Shown here one piece after another: positions 18,071-27,309 of a DNA stretch of 64,000 nt (within the stretch, counting starts at the first letter, position 1; every line of letters starts with the position of its first letter). The stretch is from Alphaproteobacteria bacterium UBA3760 (GTDB lineage Bacteria > Pseudomonadota > Alphaproteobacteria > Rs-D84). The stretch is taken from NCBI GenBank assembly GCA_002371155.1, contig DFGC01000005.1, positions 1-64,000 on the forward strand. Reading direction: 5' to 3'. The notes beneath the pieces are model-generated. The model was not told where the DNA came from, made no database searches, and saw only the letters and a program-made list of their open reading frames with translations. The position numbers were made by a program, and so were the translations under genes.

Positions 18071-18361
18071 ATGAGACAACAGGTTTTGAAAGCATTGGCA
18101 AATCCGCCACGCATATTTTATGTGCCGTATTATTTGGCAGTGTTGAACTTTGTTGTCCAATTCATAGGATTTATTGCTATTTATTTGACGGCTTTATTGG
18201 TGTTTGGGGTTGAAATTCCGCCATTATTGTTTTTATTATCGGTCATTTTTGTTCATATGATTTTGGCGATTTATTCCCGGTCAGACCCACAAATTGGTCA
18301 GATTATTTTGGCAAAAATTCAACTGTTTAAACGAAAAATTCCGCGGAGATTGGTTGCATAA
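18071..18361 (+). CDS. virB3: Type IV secretion system inner-membrane protein VirB3
   Basis: 96-residue protein with a short N-terminus (ALANPPRIFYVPY), two hydrophobic segments (about 20-42 and 48-68) and the C-terminal block SRSDPQIGQI, which fits VirB3's conserved D-P. It ends one base into the virB4 start (TAATG), the conserved pairing of these genes. The frame is open to 18020 but the ATG at 18071 has the ribosome site. VirB3 anchors the VirB4 ATPase in the inner membrane. The sequence is divergent, so the call rests on topology plus position. Confidence 0.78.
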   Translation: MRQQVLKALANPPRIFYVPYYLAVLNFVVQFIGFIAIYLTALLVFGVEIPPLLFLLSVIFVHMILAIYSRSDPQIGQIILAKIQLFKRKIPRRLVA

Positions 18362-20784
18362 TGAATAATGATTTTGGATTTTTTGACTATTTCGCGGGCA
18401 GTTCGGATTTTCCGATAACATTGACCATATTGGTTGTGGCGGTGGTTTTTGTTTTTGTTGCTTTAATGTTGTTTTTACCAATGATAACCAGGAAAGTATT
18501 CCCAAAATTCGGTTATATGCGGTATTCTGATTATTTGCCGTTTGAACGTGTGCGCGATGATGATTCATTACAGATTTCTGATGGGTCATTGGTGCGCGTT
18601 TATCATTTGGATGGTTTACAAACCAGTATGCAAGATGATGCGACGCGTGAAAAATTTCTGGATTTGCGCGCCAGTTTATTTAATCAAATTCATGACCCAA
18701 ATGTTATTTTGCGGTTTTTTACCACCCGGGACGCGGTTGTTGAAAATATGGATTATGAATTTCATCAACCAACATTACAAATGATTTATAATAAATGGAA
18801 AAGTCAGGGATTAAAGATTTTTTCCAATAATTATTATGTTGTGATTTCTGTATCGGGCAATGACGCGGCGGATAAATTAGACCAATGTTGTAATTATTTG
18901 GAATCTATGTTTGCGGCATATAAACCGGTATTGTTGAAAAATAATTCGACAAATAATATGGCGCGGTTTTTTGGGCGGATTTTATCGCCAATTACCAAAC
19001 CAGAACCCGGAAAATGTGAAAATAATATTGCTGATTTGGTGACGGTTGATGATGTTGATTTTTTGGATAATGGTTTTGTTAAATATGAAAGTGGCGGGTT
19101 GGTTAAATATGCCGCAATGGTTTCTTTCAAAATTGCGCCTGATTATTTAGATGAAGAATTTTTTATAAATGTTTCAACCATACAGACAGAAATGATTTGT
19201 ATGAACGGTTTTCATATTATGGGTGTTGCCGATGTTGCAACGGCGTTGCGGCAAACACAATCGACAACTGATGAAAAAAATGAAGATTCGACCATGGAAC
19301 AAATGGCAACCGCACAAAGTGTGATGGATGAAAATGTTTCTGGAAATCAAACCATGGTGAATTATTATCCATTGTTTATGTTATTCGCGGATAGTGTTGA
19401 AGATTTAGAAAAATATGTTGGTGAATTCAAAAAGATTTCTGCGTCATTTGGTGTGTCGCCGATTGTTGAAACATTTGCATCGCGTGTGTCATGGTTTTCA
19501 ATTATTCCGGGGTTTGATGTATTTCCGCGGACTTTCAAATTATTATCAAAAACGGCGGCTGTGTCGATTCCGATGGACGCGGTGCCGCGCGGAAATACAA
19601 ATTCAGATTGGGGTCCGGGGCCGTTGGTTATTTTCCCAACTGCCCAGGGAACGCCATATCAGTTCCAATTCCATGTATCGGATAAACCAGCCGCCGTTGG
19701 ACACAGTTTAACAATTGGGCCAACAGGTGGTGGTAAAACAACATTGTATTCGTTTTTGATTGCACAATCGTTGCGTCATCCGAAATTAAAGGCGTTTTTC
19801 TTTGATAGAAATAAAGGTGCAGAAATATTTACACTGGCGACCGGCGGAAAATATATAACTATGCAGGGCAAAGAAAAAAATACAGATGTAAATATTAAAT
19901 CATTTGAAACACATTTAAATCCGTTGAAAATGGCGGATACGGTCGCAAATCGTGCTTTCTTGCGGCGGTGGTTGGCAATGATTTCGGGGCAATCGGATGA
20001 TGCGTCGGCGGATGAAATTGCGCGTGCAGTTTCGGTCAATTTTGATTATTTGGCAGACAAAGACAGAAAGTTGAAAAATTTATGGGAGAGTTGTTTTTCA
20101 TCAGGTGGAACAATGCGGTCTGCGTTGAAAAAATGGGTTGATGATTTGCAATATGGCGATATGTTTAATGAAGATGCGGATACTTTGGATTTACAATCAA
20201 GATTGACAACTTTTGATTTTACAGATATTTTACAAGACCCGGTTTTGGCACCTGCGGTGATTTCATATATTTTACACAGAATAAATAATACAACGGTGTC
20301 GGGTGGAAATCCGTCGTTGATTATGATTGATGAAACCGCGCCTATGTTGGAAAACAAAATGTTCCGTGATAATTTTATTGCGGGTTTGCAAGAAGGTCGT
20401 AAAAATCGTCAGGCATATATGGTTGCGTTCCAACGCGCAAATGTATTGGATAAACTGGGGATTGGTGATGTTGTTCGTGGTCAGGCACAAACGGTTATGT
20501 TTTTCAGAAACCCCGGCGCGGATTTATCGGACTATGAACATTGGAAATTAAATCCGTTGGAAATGGCGTTTATTCAAGGCAAGGCATATCCAAATTTGAA
20601 AAGGGCGGTGTTGTTGTCGCGGCCGGTGAATAATGAGTCTGTTATTTTGAATACAGAATTGGGAGGTTTGGGCAATTTATTAAAATTGTTCGAATCAGGG
20701 CGTTCGTCGGTATTATTAGCCGAAGAATTATATAAATCGTATGGGAGCGCATTTGTAGAAGAATATCTGAAAAAAAATGTTTAG
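18361..20784 (+). CDS. virB4: Type IV secretion system ATPase VirB4
   Basis: 807-residue cytoplasmic/inner-membrane ATPase that powers substrate transfer and pilus assembly. Walker A is GPTGGGKTT near residue 453, Walker B LIMIDE near 653, with the family block QEGRKNRQAYMVAFQR after it. The N-terminal CagE/TrbE/VirB region reads normally. Two hydrophobic stretches at the extreme N-terminus (about 15-45) are longer than in classical VirB4. It is followed, with an 8-base overlap, by two exported proteins rather than virB6 genes. Other VirB genes are not in the window. Confidence 0.93.
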   Translation: MNNDFGFFDYFAGSSDFPITLTILVVAVVFVFVALMLFLPMITRKVFPKFGYMRYSDYLPFERVRDDDSLQISDGSLVRVYHLDGLQTSMQDDATREKFLDLRASLFNQIHDPNVILRFFTTRDAVVENMDYEFHQPTLQMIYNKWKSQGLKIFSNNYYVVISVSGNDAADKLDQCCNYLESMFAAYKPVLLKNNSTNNMARFFGRILSPITKPEPGKCENNIADLVTVDDVDFLDNGFVKYESGGLVKYAAMVSFKIAPDYLDEEFFINVSTIQTEMICMNGFHIMGVADVATALRQTQSTTDEKNEDSTMEQMATAQSVMDENVSGNQTMVNYYPLFMLFADSVEDLEKYVGEFKKISASFGVSPIVETFASRVSWFSIIPGFDVFPRTFKLLSKTAAVSIPMDAVPRGNTNSDWGPGPLVIFPTAQGTPYQFQFHVSDKPAAVGHSLTIGPTGGGKTTLYSFLIAQSLRHPKLKAFFFDRNKGAEIFTLATGGKYITMQGKEKNTDVNIKSFETHLNPLKMADTVANRAFLRRWLAMISGQSDDASADEIARAVSVNFDYLADKDRKLKNLWESCFSSGGTMRSALKKWVDDLQYGDMFNEDADTLDLQSRLTTFDFTDILQDPVLAPAVISYILHRINNTTVSGGNPSLIMIDETAPMLENKMFRDNFIAGLQEGRKNRQAYMVAFQRANVLDKLGIGDVVRGQAQTVMFFRNPGADLSDYEHWKLNPLEMAFIQGKAYPNLKRAVLLSRPVNNESVILNTELGGLGNLLKLFESGRSSVLLAEELYKSYGSAFVEEYLKKNV

Positions 20785-21403
20785 ATTTTTTACCTTTTGG
20801 TTGGCTTGTTTTGTAATTACTGCGGGCTATGCAGAAGATAAATGTGTCGCTTATAAAACAAGACCTGGGGTCCAAATAAAAAAACCCGATTGGGTGAAAA
20901 AAGTAGGGCAACCGTTGCGTATGATGGATTTATATCATGGTAATGTCATTGCAACATTGGTTGATGAATATGATATTGTTGTAAATGTCAATGAATTACC
21001 AAATAATGATGGGTTTTGTGTGGGTATCAAAGATATAAATGCAACAATCGGTTATAGTGATTTCTTGGTCAAGGTTGATATGCGACATAAATTCGGGTCG
21101 TGTTCGTATAAAACGGTTTTGGAACATGAAGGCGAACATATAAACGCATATTTGTCGGTTATTGATGATTTCCAAGATGATTTGAAAAAATCTGTTTATA
21201 CGGCGGCAAATTCTATTATACCAATTTATGTTAAAAAAGAAGAAGATATTGATGATGCAATTGATAATTTGAATTATAAATTGCAACATCATCCAGATGT
21301 TGTTTTGGTTAAACAACAAATTTCTGCGGCCGAAGAATTGCGCAATGAAAAAATCGATGAAGATAACAGTCAGTATGAAGAATTGAAAAAGTGTAATGGT
21401 TAA
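20777..21403 (+). CDS. Exported HExxH protein, putative zinc protease (paralogue 1)
   Basis: 208 residues with a signal peptide (MFRFFTFWLACFVITAGYA, cut before EDKC). The central motif HEGEHINAYLSVI is an HExxH zinc signature preceded by a conserved cysteine (FGSCSYKTVLEHEGEH). This arrangement resembles DUF922-type predicted secreted zinc proteases; that family link is tentative. Cysteines near both ends could form disulfides. The C-terminus is a charged helix. It overlaps virB4 by 8 bases and its own paralogue downstream by 8 bases, so it is cotranscribed with the secretion genes. Role unknown: cell-wall or effector processing, or a secreted substrate, are possibilities. Confidence 0.6.
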   Translation: MFRFFTFWLACFVITAGYAEDKCVAYKTRPGVQIKKPDWVKKVGQPLRMMDLYHGNVIATLVDEYDIVVNVNELPNNDGFCVGIKDINATIGYSDFLVKVDMRHKFGSCSYKTVLEHEGEHINAYLSVIDDFQDDLKKSVYTAANSIIPIYVKKEEDIDDAIDNLNYKLQHHPDVVLVKQQISAAEELRNEKIDEDNSQYEELKKCNG

Positions 21404-22067
21404 AAAATTATTCTGTGTTTTGTTATGTTTCGGATTTGTTTTTCATGCGAATGCGGATGAAAATCGTTGTGCGAAATATAAAAAAATTCCACAAATAAAT
21501 GTTAAACGCGCAGATTGGAAAACAACGGTCAGTCAATCAGATGATGATTTATGGCCGCGTGCGGGTTATGTTAAAATTGAACCGTTCAGTTCTTTTTTGC
21601 CGGGGGTTTCGTATACTTTTGATGGCAGATATTATTGTGTGTTGTTGGAATCGGTAAATGTTGAAATTGGATTTAATGATTTTAATATTTTTGTCGATAA
21701 AAAATATGAGAAAGATTCTTGTGAATATAATGCGGTGTTGAATCATGAAAATCATCATATAAATGATGCGGTTGCGGCGTTTGATGTGGTTTTCCCAAAA
21801 ATTGAAATTGCATTGCGTGATATTGTAAATAATATAGAACCTGTTTATACTCAAAATGTTGATGAAATTCCGGTGATTGTTGAAAATATGCAAAATAAAA
21901 TTGTGAAAGATGAAAGTCTGAAAAAATTAGTTGATGATTTCAAAGAACAATTGCAATCTGATGCGCATGATTTAGATGATGCGCCAACCGACGAATTTAA
22001 TAAATGCACAGCCGATAGAGTGAAAAAGGCTTTTGAAAAATATAACAAGAAAAAAGGTTTGTTGTGA
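21396..22067 (+). CDS. Exported HExxH protein, putative zinc protease (paralogue 2)
   Basis: 223 residues with a signal peptide (MVKKLFCVLLCFGFVFHANA). It is a diverged tandem copy of the preceding gene: the same cysteine pattern (ENRC, YYC, KDSC, NKC), the same order of blocks and a second HExxH written HENHHINDAVAAF. The copies share only moderate identity, so the duplication is old, yet the metal-binding residues are kept in both. It overlaps the next gene by 4 bases (GTGA). Confidence 0.6.
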   Translation: MVKKLFCVLLCFGFVFHANADENRCAKYKKIPQINVKRADWKTTVSQSDDDLWPRAGYVKIEPFSSFLPGVSYTFDGRYYCVLLESVNVEIGFNDFNIFVDKKYEKDSCEYNAVLNHENHHINDAVAAFDVVFPKIEIALRDIVNNIEPVYTQNVDEIPVIVENMQNKIVKDESLKKLVDDFKEQLQSDAHDLDDAPTDEFNKCTADRVKKAFEKYNKKKGLL

Positions 22068-22414
22068 AAGATAAAATTGTAAAATTTGTAAAACAAGAAT
22101 ATGGGGCGAAACCTGAATATTTATGGAAAAAATATCCGACATTTTGTGTGTTTCGGCATGTGGATAATAACAAATGGTTTGCGTTGGTTGCAACATTGCC
22201 GCGTAAAATATTGGGTGTATCTGGGGACGGCATGGTTGATTTTATAAATGTTAAATGCGATAAAGAAACTATCGATTTTTTTCATGGTGTAAATGGTATT
22301 TTGCCGGCATATCATATGAATAAACAAAACTGGATAACGGTTTTATTGGACGGCACCGTGCCAGAAAAAAATGTAAAAAAACTGATTAGTATGTCGTTCG
22401 ATTTAACAAAATAA
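22064..22414 (+). CDS. MmcQ/YjbR family protein
   Basis: 116 residues starting at GTG in a 4-base overlap with the preceding gene. The family pattern is clear: KYPTFCVFRHVDNNKWFALV, then VDFINVKCD, GILPAYHMNKQNWITVLLDG and a final LI-x-x-S-x-x-L. These small CyaY-like-fold proteins are thought to bind DNA or act as accessory factors; the exact role is unknown. It is the last gene of the virB3-virB4 transcription unit, perhaps by chance. Confidence 0.85.
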   Translation: MKDKIVKFVKQEYGAKPEYLWKKYPTFCVFRHVDNNKWFALVATLPRKILGVSGDGMVDFINVKCDKETIDFFHGVNGILPAYHMNKQNWITVLLDGTVPEKNVKKLISMSFDLTK

Positions 22415-22650
22415 AACCCGCCCAAAATGATGGGGGATTTTTAATATTTTTTTGATTTTGTGGGATAGGGCGGGAAGAAATGTAAAAATAATAAAGAGCA
22501 AGATTGAGGACAGGGGATGGAATTCGCTCGTCTGGAACCATGGCAACAATGGCGGGGGATGGGTTTCGCGAAAATATGGCACAAGTCCGCCTTCGCTGAT
22601 AAGCATAAATTTTTTTGCAAGATTACGGACAATGCTACGGCGGGACACTG
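22415..22650. other. Noncoding spacer with a GC-rich hairpin and unexplained sequence
   Basis: CCCGCCC (22417-22423) pairs with GGGCGGG (22468-22474) around an AT-rich loop; a T-run at 22447-22453 lies inside the loop rather than after the stem, so it is not a standard terminator. 22500-22650 is locally G-rich and unlike the coding sequence around it; both strands carry short open frames without ribosome sites or family resemblance. It may be a degenerate repeat. Confidence 0.4.
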
Positions 22651-22695
22651 AATTTTCTAAAAAAAATACCGCGCAAGCGGTATTTTTAGAAAATT
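22651..22695 (-). terminator. Intrinsic terminator of initiator tRNA
   Basis: Long arms AATTTTCT...TACCGC and GCGGTA...AGAAAATT with a GCAA loop, differing only by three extra A on one side. It lies directly after the tRNA 3' end on the minus strand. Confidence 0.8.
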
Positions 22696-22697
22696 CG

Positions 22698-22774
<77 letters not shown>

Positions 22775-22786
22775 ATGATAGGCTAT

Positions 22787-22814
22787 ATTATATACTAAAT
22801 TATATTCCTGTCAA
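22787..22814 (-). promoter_or_regulatory. Promoter of initiator tRNA
   Basis: On the minus strand: TTGACA, 16-base spacer, TATAAT, ending 12 bases before the tRNA. Near-consensus sigma-70 promoter. Confidence 0.8.
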
Positions 22815-22927
22815 TTAAAAATCATTTTTTACCGGTGTTTTTTGCATTTTTTGTGTTTTTTCTTTGTTCCCTTGCATTGTTTTTTTATTGTTGCTATGAT
22901 TTTTTTATATTTATATGGTGGGCTGTT

Positions 22928-23710
22928 ATGGCAAGAAGTAAATTTAGAAAGTATGTTTTAGACCCTTTTTTGGGGCTGGATATTGTTCAATGGTGTATTG
23001 CGGTGCCGGTCGCAATTATCATGTGGTTGATGTTTATCACATGTTGCACGCATATTCGCAATAAAAAGGTTTTGAAAGAATATTCTAAAAAGCCGGCTGT
23101 GTTCGTGTTGTGGCATGGGCGGACGATGATACCGACATTGGTTATGGGGTTGTATGGTATGCATGCATGTGCCGTCACCAGTCGCAATAAAGACGGGAGA
23201 CTTATGGCGAAAATTCAGCATTTGTTTGGTGCGCGTGCCGTGTATGGCAGTACCAGCAACGGTGCGGTGTCTGTATTGCGGGCGGGGGTGCGTGTGTTGC
23301 GGAACGATGGGCGCAGTATTGTTATGTGTCCCGATGGCCCCAGTGGCCCGTCTTTGCGATTGCAAGATGGTGCGATGTATTATGCAAAAATGGCGGATGT
23401 GCCAATTATTCCGGTATGCTTTGCGTCGTCGAAATCATGGTTCCAGACGCGTTGGGACCGGTATTTGATTGCGTTGCCGTTTTCTAAAAATATTATGGAT
23501 GTGGGTGAGCCTATATTTGTAAAATCAAAAATAAAATCGCCGGAATTTGAAAAAGAACGCAAAAAAATCGAGGATATTTGTGTTAAACAAATGCGTGATT
23601 TGGATAAAATGTTTAATTTAATGCAGGTCGAACAAGATATGACGGCGTCTGAATTCAAACAAAGAATGCGCGAAGCAAAAAAATTGCAAAAACAGGTAAA
23701 TAAAAAATGA
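22928..23710 (+). CDS. Lysophospholipid acyltransferase family protein (DUF374)
   Basis: 260 residues, membrane-associated. The catalytic-type H-x4-D-like text is written LWHGRTMIPTL. Further DUF374 features are the block SRNKDGRLMAKIQHLFGARAVYGS and the PDGPSGPS motif before the substrate pocket. One hydrophobic stretch (about 20-40) lies near the start. DUF374 proteins are thought to transfer acyl chains to lipid A or related glycolipids; the place next to lpxK supports this. An upstream in-frame ATG at 22835 lacks support; 22928 follows a GGTGGG site. It overlaps lpxK by 4 bases. Confidence 0.88.
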   Translation: MARSKFRKYVLDPFLGLDIVQWCIAVPVAIIMWLMFITCCTHIRNKKVLKEYSKKPAVFVLWHGRTMIPTLVMGLYGMHACAVTSRNKDGRLMAKIQHLFGARAVYGSTSNGAVSVLRAGVRVLRNDGRSIVMCPDGPSGPSLRLQDGAMYYAKMADVPIIPVCFASSKSWFQTRWDRYLIALPFSKNIMDVGEPIFVKSKIKSPEFEKERKKIEDICVKQMRDLDKMFNLMQVEQDMTASEFKQRMREAKKLQKQVNKK

Positions 23711-24648
23711 AAACACCAAAATGGTTTATGAAAAAAAATCTGGTTGCAATTTTATTATTGCCGTTGGCGGGTGTTTATTATTTATCCAGTCGGGCTGTGT
23801 TCAAATTGCGTGCGCGAAACCCGTTGCAATCAAAACGAAAAATTGTATGTATCGGAAATATTTTGGCGGGCGGTGTTGGTAAAACACCCATTGTGCGTCA
23901 GATTGCTGAATTTTTGGATGCGCCGGTTGTTATGCGTGGGTATAAACAAACACAATATACAAATGGTATCGGGGACGAGGCAATAATGCTGGCGCGGGGT
24001 GGATTAAATGTTCACACCGGGGACAGAAAAAGTAATATCATTTTGTTGAATAAACAAAAATCCAAAAACCCAATTGTGATGGATGATGGATTCCAAAACC
24101 CAGCAATTAAAAAAGATATTTCTGTGATTGTTATAGATGAAAATTTTGGATTCGGTAATGGATTTTTGTTGCCGGCGGGACCAAAGCGCGAAACGGTTGC
24201 AGCGTTAAATCGTGCGGATGCGGTTATTATTATGCAAAATGCGCGTGCGCCAAAAAAATATCAAAGTCAAAAAAGTGTTCGGGACGCGTTAAAATTGCCT
24301 GAAAAAATGCCAGTGTTTTTTGCAGAAAATACTACGATTTCACCGTATGCGGAAAACGAGCCATTGGTTGCGTTTGCGGGAATTGGGTATCCGAAAAAGT
24401 TCTTTGACCGGTTGAAAAATGTTGTTGTGAAAAAATCTTTCCCAGACCATTATCAATATAATGATAAAGATTTGAAATATTTATTCGATTTGGCAAATAA
24501 AAATGATGCGCGTTTAATTACAACTGAAAAAGATTGGGTGCGGTTGCCGGTGGATGTGCGCGATGAAATTAAATATGCCAAGTTGGAAACAAAAATAGAA
24601 TCTAAATTTTTTGATTGGTTAGAGGGAAAATTAAATGGCGACTTTTAA
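23707..24648 (+). CDS. lpxK: Tetraacyldisaccharide 4'-kinase
   Basis: Phosphorylates the lipid A precursor at the 4' position at the inner membrane. 313 residues: one N-terminal membrane segment, the P-loop GNILAGGVGKTPIVRQI (LpxK form of Walker A) and the D-D-G-x-Q signature in VMDDGFQNP. GPKRETVAALNRADAV and the C-terminal TTEKDWVRLP are also family text. It starts at an ATGA overlap and overlaps lpxC by 14 bases. Confidence 0.95.
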   Translation: MKTPKWFMKKNLVAILLLPLAGVYYLSSRAVFKLRARNPLQSKRKIVCIGNILAGGVGKTPIVRQIAEFLDAPVVMRGYKQTQYTNGIGDEAIMLARGGLNVHTGDRKSNIILLNKQKSKNPIVMDDGFQNPAIKKDISVIVIDENFGFGNGFLLPAGPKRETVAALNRADAVIIMQNARAPKKYQSQKSVRDALKLPEKMPVFFAENTTISPYAENEPLVAFAGIGYPKKFFDRLKNVVVKKSFPDHYQYNDKDLKYLFDLANKNDARLITTEKDWVRLPVDVRDEIKYAKLETKIESKFFDWLEGKLNGDF

Positions 24649-25573
24649 GAAAAAATTTGAAATAAACGGTGTTGGTATTCACAGTGGTGCGCCGGTGCGT
24701 ATGGTTGTGCGTCCGCGCAAAGCGTCGGGAATTGTTTTTTATCGTGTTGATTTGGATAAAAATTTTCCCATAGATGCAATTTATTCAAATGTTGGGGAAA
24801 CCAGATTCAGAAATACAACAATTGGTCAATTAAATGGCCCGCATGTCAAAACAATTGAACATTTTATGGCGGCGTTGCATGTTGTTGGTGTTGACAGTGC
24901 CGTTGTTGAAATAGATGGTGCCGAGGTTCCAATATTAGATGGCAGTGCGTATGAATTTGTTGAAAAATTTTTGTCGGTTGGTGTTGTTGGTGGAAAACCT
25001 AAAAAAATTATTGTTAAAAAAGAAGTTATTGTAAAATCCGCAGATGCGAAAAAAAATGTGCCGTTTTTGGAAAGGGCTAAATTTTGGATTTTGAATAAAT
25101 TGGCGGGGCGAAAAACAGACGGTTTTGTAAAATTGTCCCCAAATGATGGGCGTGCGTTAAATATTACGGCGACATTGGTGTATCCTGAAAAAATTATTGG
25201 GGCGCAAAGTTTTTCTTATAAATACGATGGAACGAAAAAATCGCGCGATGTGTTTATTCGTGATGTTGCGCGTGCACGAACATTTGGAAAAATTTCTGAA
25301 TGGGAAACATTAAAACGGCATGGTATGGGGCGGGGCGCATCGGAACATAATGTGATTGCCGTAAATGCCACAGGCGATGGGACATTAAATAAATTATATT
25401 GGGCTGATGAATTTGTTCGGCACAAGGTTGTCGATGCGTTTGGTGATATGTTTACATCGGGTGGAATTATCATTGGTGATTTGGTGTCAAACAAGGGCAG
25501 TCATGCAATGAATAATTTGGTTCTGCGTAAATTATTTAGCGACCCGGAAAATTATGAAATTGTTGAAAAATAA
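24635..25573 (+). CDS. lpxC: UDP-3-O-acyl-N-acetylglucosamine deacetylase
   Basis: Committed, zinc-dependent step of lipid A synthesis. 312 residues with GIHSG at the start, the first zinc histidine in TIEHFMAALHV, the EIDGAEVPILDGSA block, the second zinc site HKVVDAFGDM and the C-terminal SHAMNNLVL. About 30 residues around 130-160 are a lineage-specific insert rich in lysine. Its place behind lpxK rather than near ftsZ is notable, since ftsQ and ftsA lie 21 kb away. Confidence 0.96.
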   Translation: MATFKKKFEINGVGIHSGAPVRMVVRPRKASGIVFYRVDLDKNFPIDAIYSNVGETRFRNTTIGQLNGPHVKTIEHFMAALHVVGVDSAVVEIDGAEVPILDGSAYEFVEKFLSVGVVGGKPKKIIVKKEVIVKSADAKKNVPFLERAKFWILNKLAGRKTDGFVKLSPNDGRALNITATLVYPEKIIGAQSFSYKYDGTKKSRDVFIRDVARARTFGKISEWETLKRHGMGRGASEHNVIAVNATGDGTLNKLYWADEFVRHKVVDAFGDMFTSGGIIIGDLVSNKGSHAMNNLVLRKLFSDPENYEIVEK

Positions 25574-25611
25574 TTTTTAATGTATAAATCAAAGGAACAA
25601 AGGAGAAAAAT

Positions 25612-25941
25612 ATGAAAAAAATTATTTTGTGTTTGTGTGTGGCGTTGTTGACGGCGTGTAATCATACGGTTGATGTATCGGAAAAATCGTCTGATTTAAT
25701 CCAGGTTGCGTCTGCGCCAGAAAATTGTGTGTTTTTGTATAAAATAAATGCAGATGCGTCGGTGTATTCCCATGATGACGCAATTCAATACTTGAAAAAT
25801 CGGATTGTGGCACAAAACAAAACCGGTAATGTGTTTTGGTTAGAAAAAGATGAAAAACAACAAAATTCATGGGTGATGTTTGGGCCTGAATATAAATATA
25901 TTATGACGGCGCGTGTGTATGATTGTGGTGGGAAAAAATAA
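25612..25941 (+). CDS. Small lipoprotein of unknown function
   Basis: 109 residues with a clear lipobox (LLTAC, cysteine at about 16) after a short hydrophobic start, so it is lipid-anchored and probably in the outer membrane. The mature part holds one central C-V-F-L-Y block, an amphipathic helix and a C-terminal cysteine. I do not recognise the family. A strong ribosome site (AAAGGAGAAAA) precedes the ATG. Lies between lpxC and the pilus operon. Confidence 0.7.
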   Translation: MKKIILCLCVALLTACNHTVDVSEKSSDLIQVASAPENCVFLYKINADASVYSHDDAIQYLKNRIVAQNKTGNVFWLEKDEKQQNSWVMFGPEYKYIMTARVYDCGGKK

Positions 25942-25967
25942 TTTTGGTAAATTGTGTTATTATATGT

Positions 25968-25997
25968 TTGCCAAAGATTGTATTTTTTTGTTATAAT
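25968..25997 (+). promoter_or_regulatory. Probable promoter of the pilO-pilR operon
   Basis: TTGCCA (25968-25973), 18-base spacer, TATAAT (25992-25997), followed by an AGGAGAG ribosome site at 26005 before the TTG start. Confidence 0.6.
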
Positions 25998-26019
25998 CAT
26001 ATTCAGGAGAGATTGAAAA

Positions 26020-27309
26020 TTGTCAGACAAGGTTAGTGGTTCTTTTGCGGCGGCGGGTCGGACCGATGTGTTGCGCGTGAACAAGAAAAAGTTCGCGGTG
26101 GGTTTGTTTTGGCAACCGGTCGCGGTCGGATATACTCCGCGGAACTATGCCAAGATATTGGCGAAAAATTCCAAGACAGATGCAAATTTGTTTGTTGAAT
26201 ATCGGTCGATGGTTGGCTTGGCCGCCAAGGCGCGTGGTGGATTTTCGGGAATGCCATCGGCGGCGGCGGAAATTGTTGATGCGTTGAGTGAATATTCATC
26301 TTTCTTGGCGGTGTTTTTAATCGATAAAAAATATTATTTGTTGGCGGTGCGTAATGGTGTCATTTTGGCGGATAAATTATTTGATTCTGATTCAGATGCC
26401 CGCGCAGAATATGCAAAATATGCAAAAATTCCTGATTGGTCGGCGTTTATTGCACCAAATTCGTGGGGAATACCGCGTGCAATTGAAAAACATCTGAATT
26501 TATTGTTGCCGCGTAAAACAAGATATCATTTGCGCCCAATCAGTCGGTGGCCGTCCAGAATTTTGTCTGTTATTTTGTTGGTTGGTTTTTTTGCGCTGGT
26601 TTATTTTATTTTTCGTGAACCAATCGATAAAATGCGTGAACATAAACCTGTGCAATTAGACCCAGAATTGGTCGCGGAATATAAACGCCAGGTCGAAGAA
26701 AAAAATAAAGAATTGGATGCGCAATTCGAAATAAAAAAAGAAGAAGTTAAACCGTTGGTTATGCCGTATTCTGAATTGCCGGTGCCAATGGCGCGCGCCA
26801 AACAATGTTATCAGGCAATTGGATTTTTAATGCAACCGATAACCGGATGGGTGCAAACAAATGTTTCGTGTGATGAAACAACCGCCACAGCCGAATTTAC
26901 CAGAAAATATGGTTCGTTGGATGCGTTCTATGTTATGGCGGAAAAATTTCTGCCGGGGGTAAATGTTGATGAATTAAACGAAGATACTTTGCGTGTGAAT
27001 GTTGCGTTGCCTGAAATTCCACGCGCCGCGTCCCAAGATGAAAATGATGCGTTGACGGTTGAAAGAAATGTTATCAGTCTGTTTCAATCGATTGATACAG
27101 ACGCAAAAACAAATGTTGTTGTTGATACATTGTCAAACGGTGTTGATACGGCAAATTTGAATATTGTCGAAATCGAGGTTTCTTCTAAATTGTTGCCAAT
27201 GCAATTTATAAAAATCTTTGACGATTTTGGTGGTGTTTATATGACGCGTTGTTTGTGGAACGCGGTATCAAGGACTTGGAACTATGAGGTTATAATCTAT
27301 GCAAAATAA
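26020..27309 (+). CDS. pilO: Type IVb pilus accessory protein PilO (R64 type)
   Basis: 429 residues starting at TTG behind a good ribosome site. The N-terminal half is cytoplasmic with the family text KKFAVGLFWQPV. One membrane segment (about 182-202) is followed by a charged coiled coil and a periplasmic domain. This layout and the gene order pilO-pilP-pilQ-pilR match the thin-pilus locus of plasmid R64. PilO helps assemble the pilus platform with PilP and the secretin. The function of this chromosomal copy is inferred from synteny. It overlaps pilP by 11 bases. Confidence 0.75.
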   Translation: MSDKVSGSFAAAGRTDVLRVNKKKFAVGLFWQPVAVGYTPRNYAKILAKNSKTDANLFVEYRSMVGLAAKARGGFSGMPSAAAEIVDALSEYSSFLAVFLIDKKYYLLAVRNGVILADKLFDSDSDARAEYAKYAKIPDWSAFIAPNSWGIPRAIEKHLNLLLPRKTRYHLRPISRWPSRILSVILLVGFFALVYFIFREPIDKMREHKPVQLDPELVAEYKRQVEEKNKELDAQFEIKKEEVKPLVMPYSELPVPMARAKQCYQAIGFLMQPITGWVQTNVSCDETTATAEFTRKYGSLDAFYVMAEKFLPGVNVDELNEDTLRVNVALPEIPRAASQDENDALTVERNVISLFQSIDTDAKTNVVVDTLSNGVDTANLNIVEIEVSSKLLPMQFIKIFDDFGGVYMTRCLWNAVSRTWNYEVIIYAK

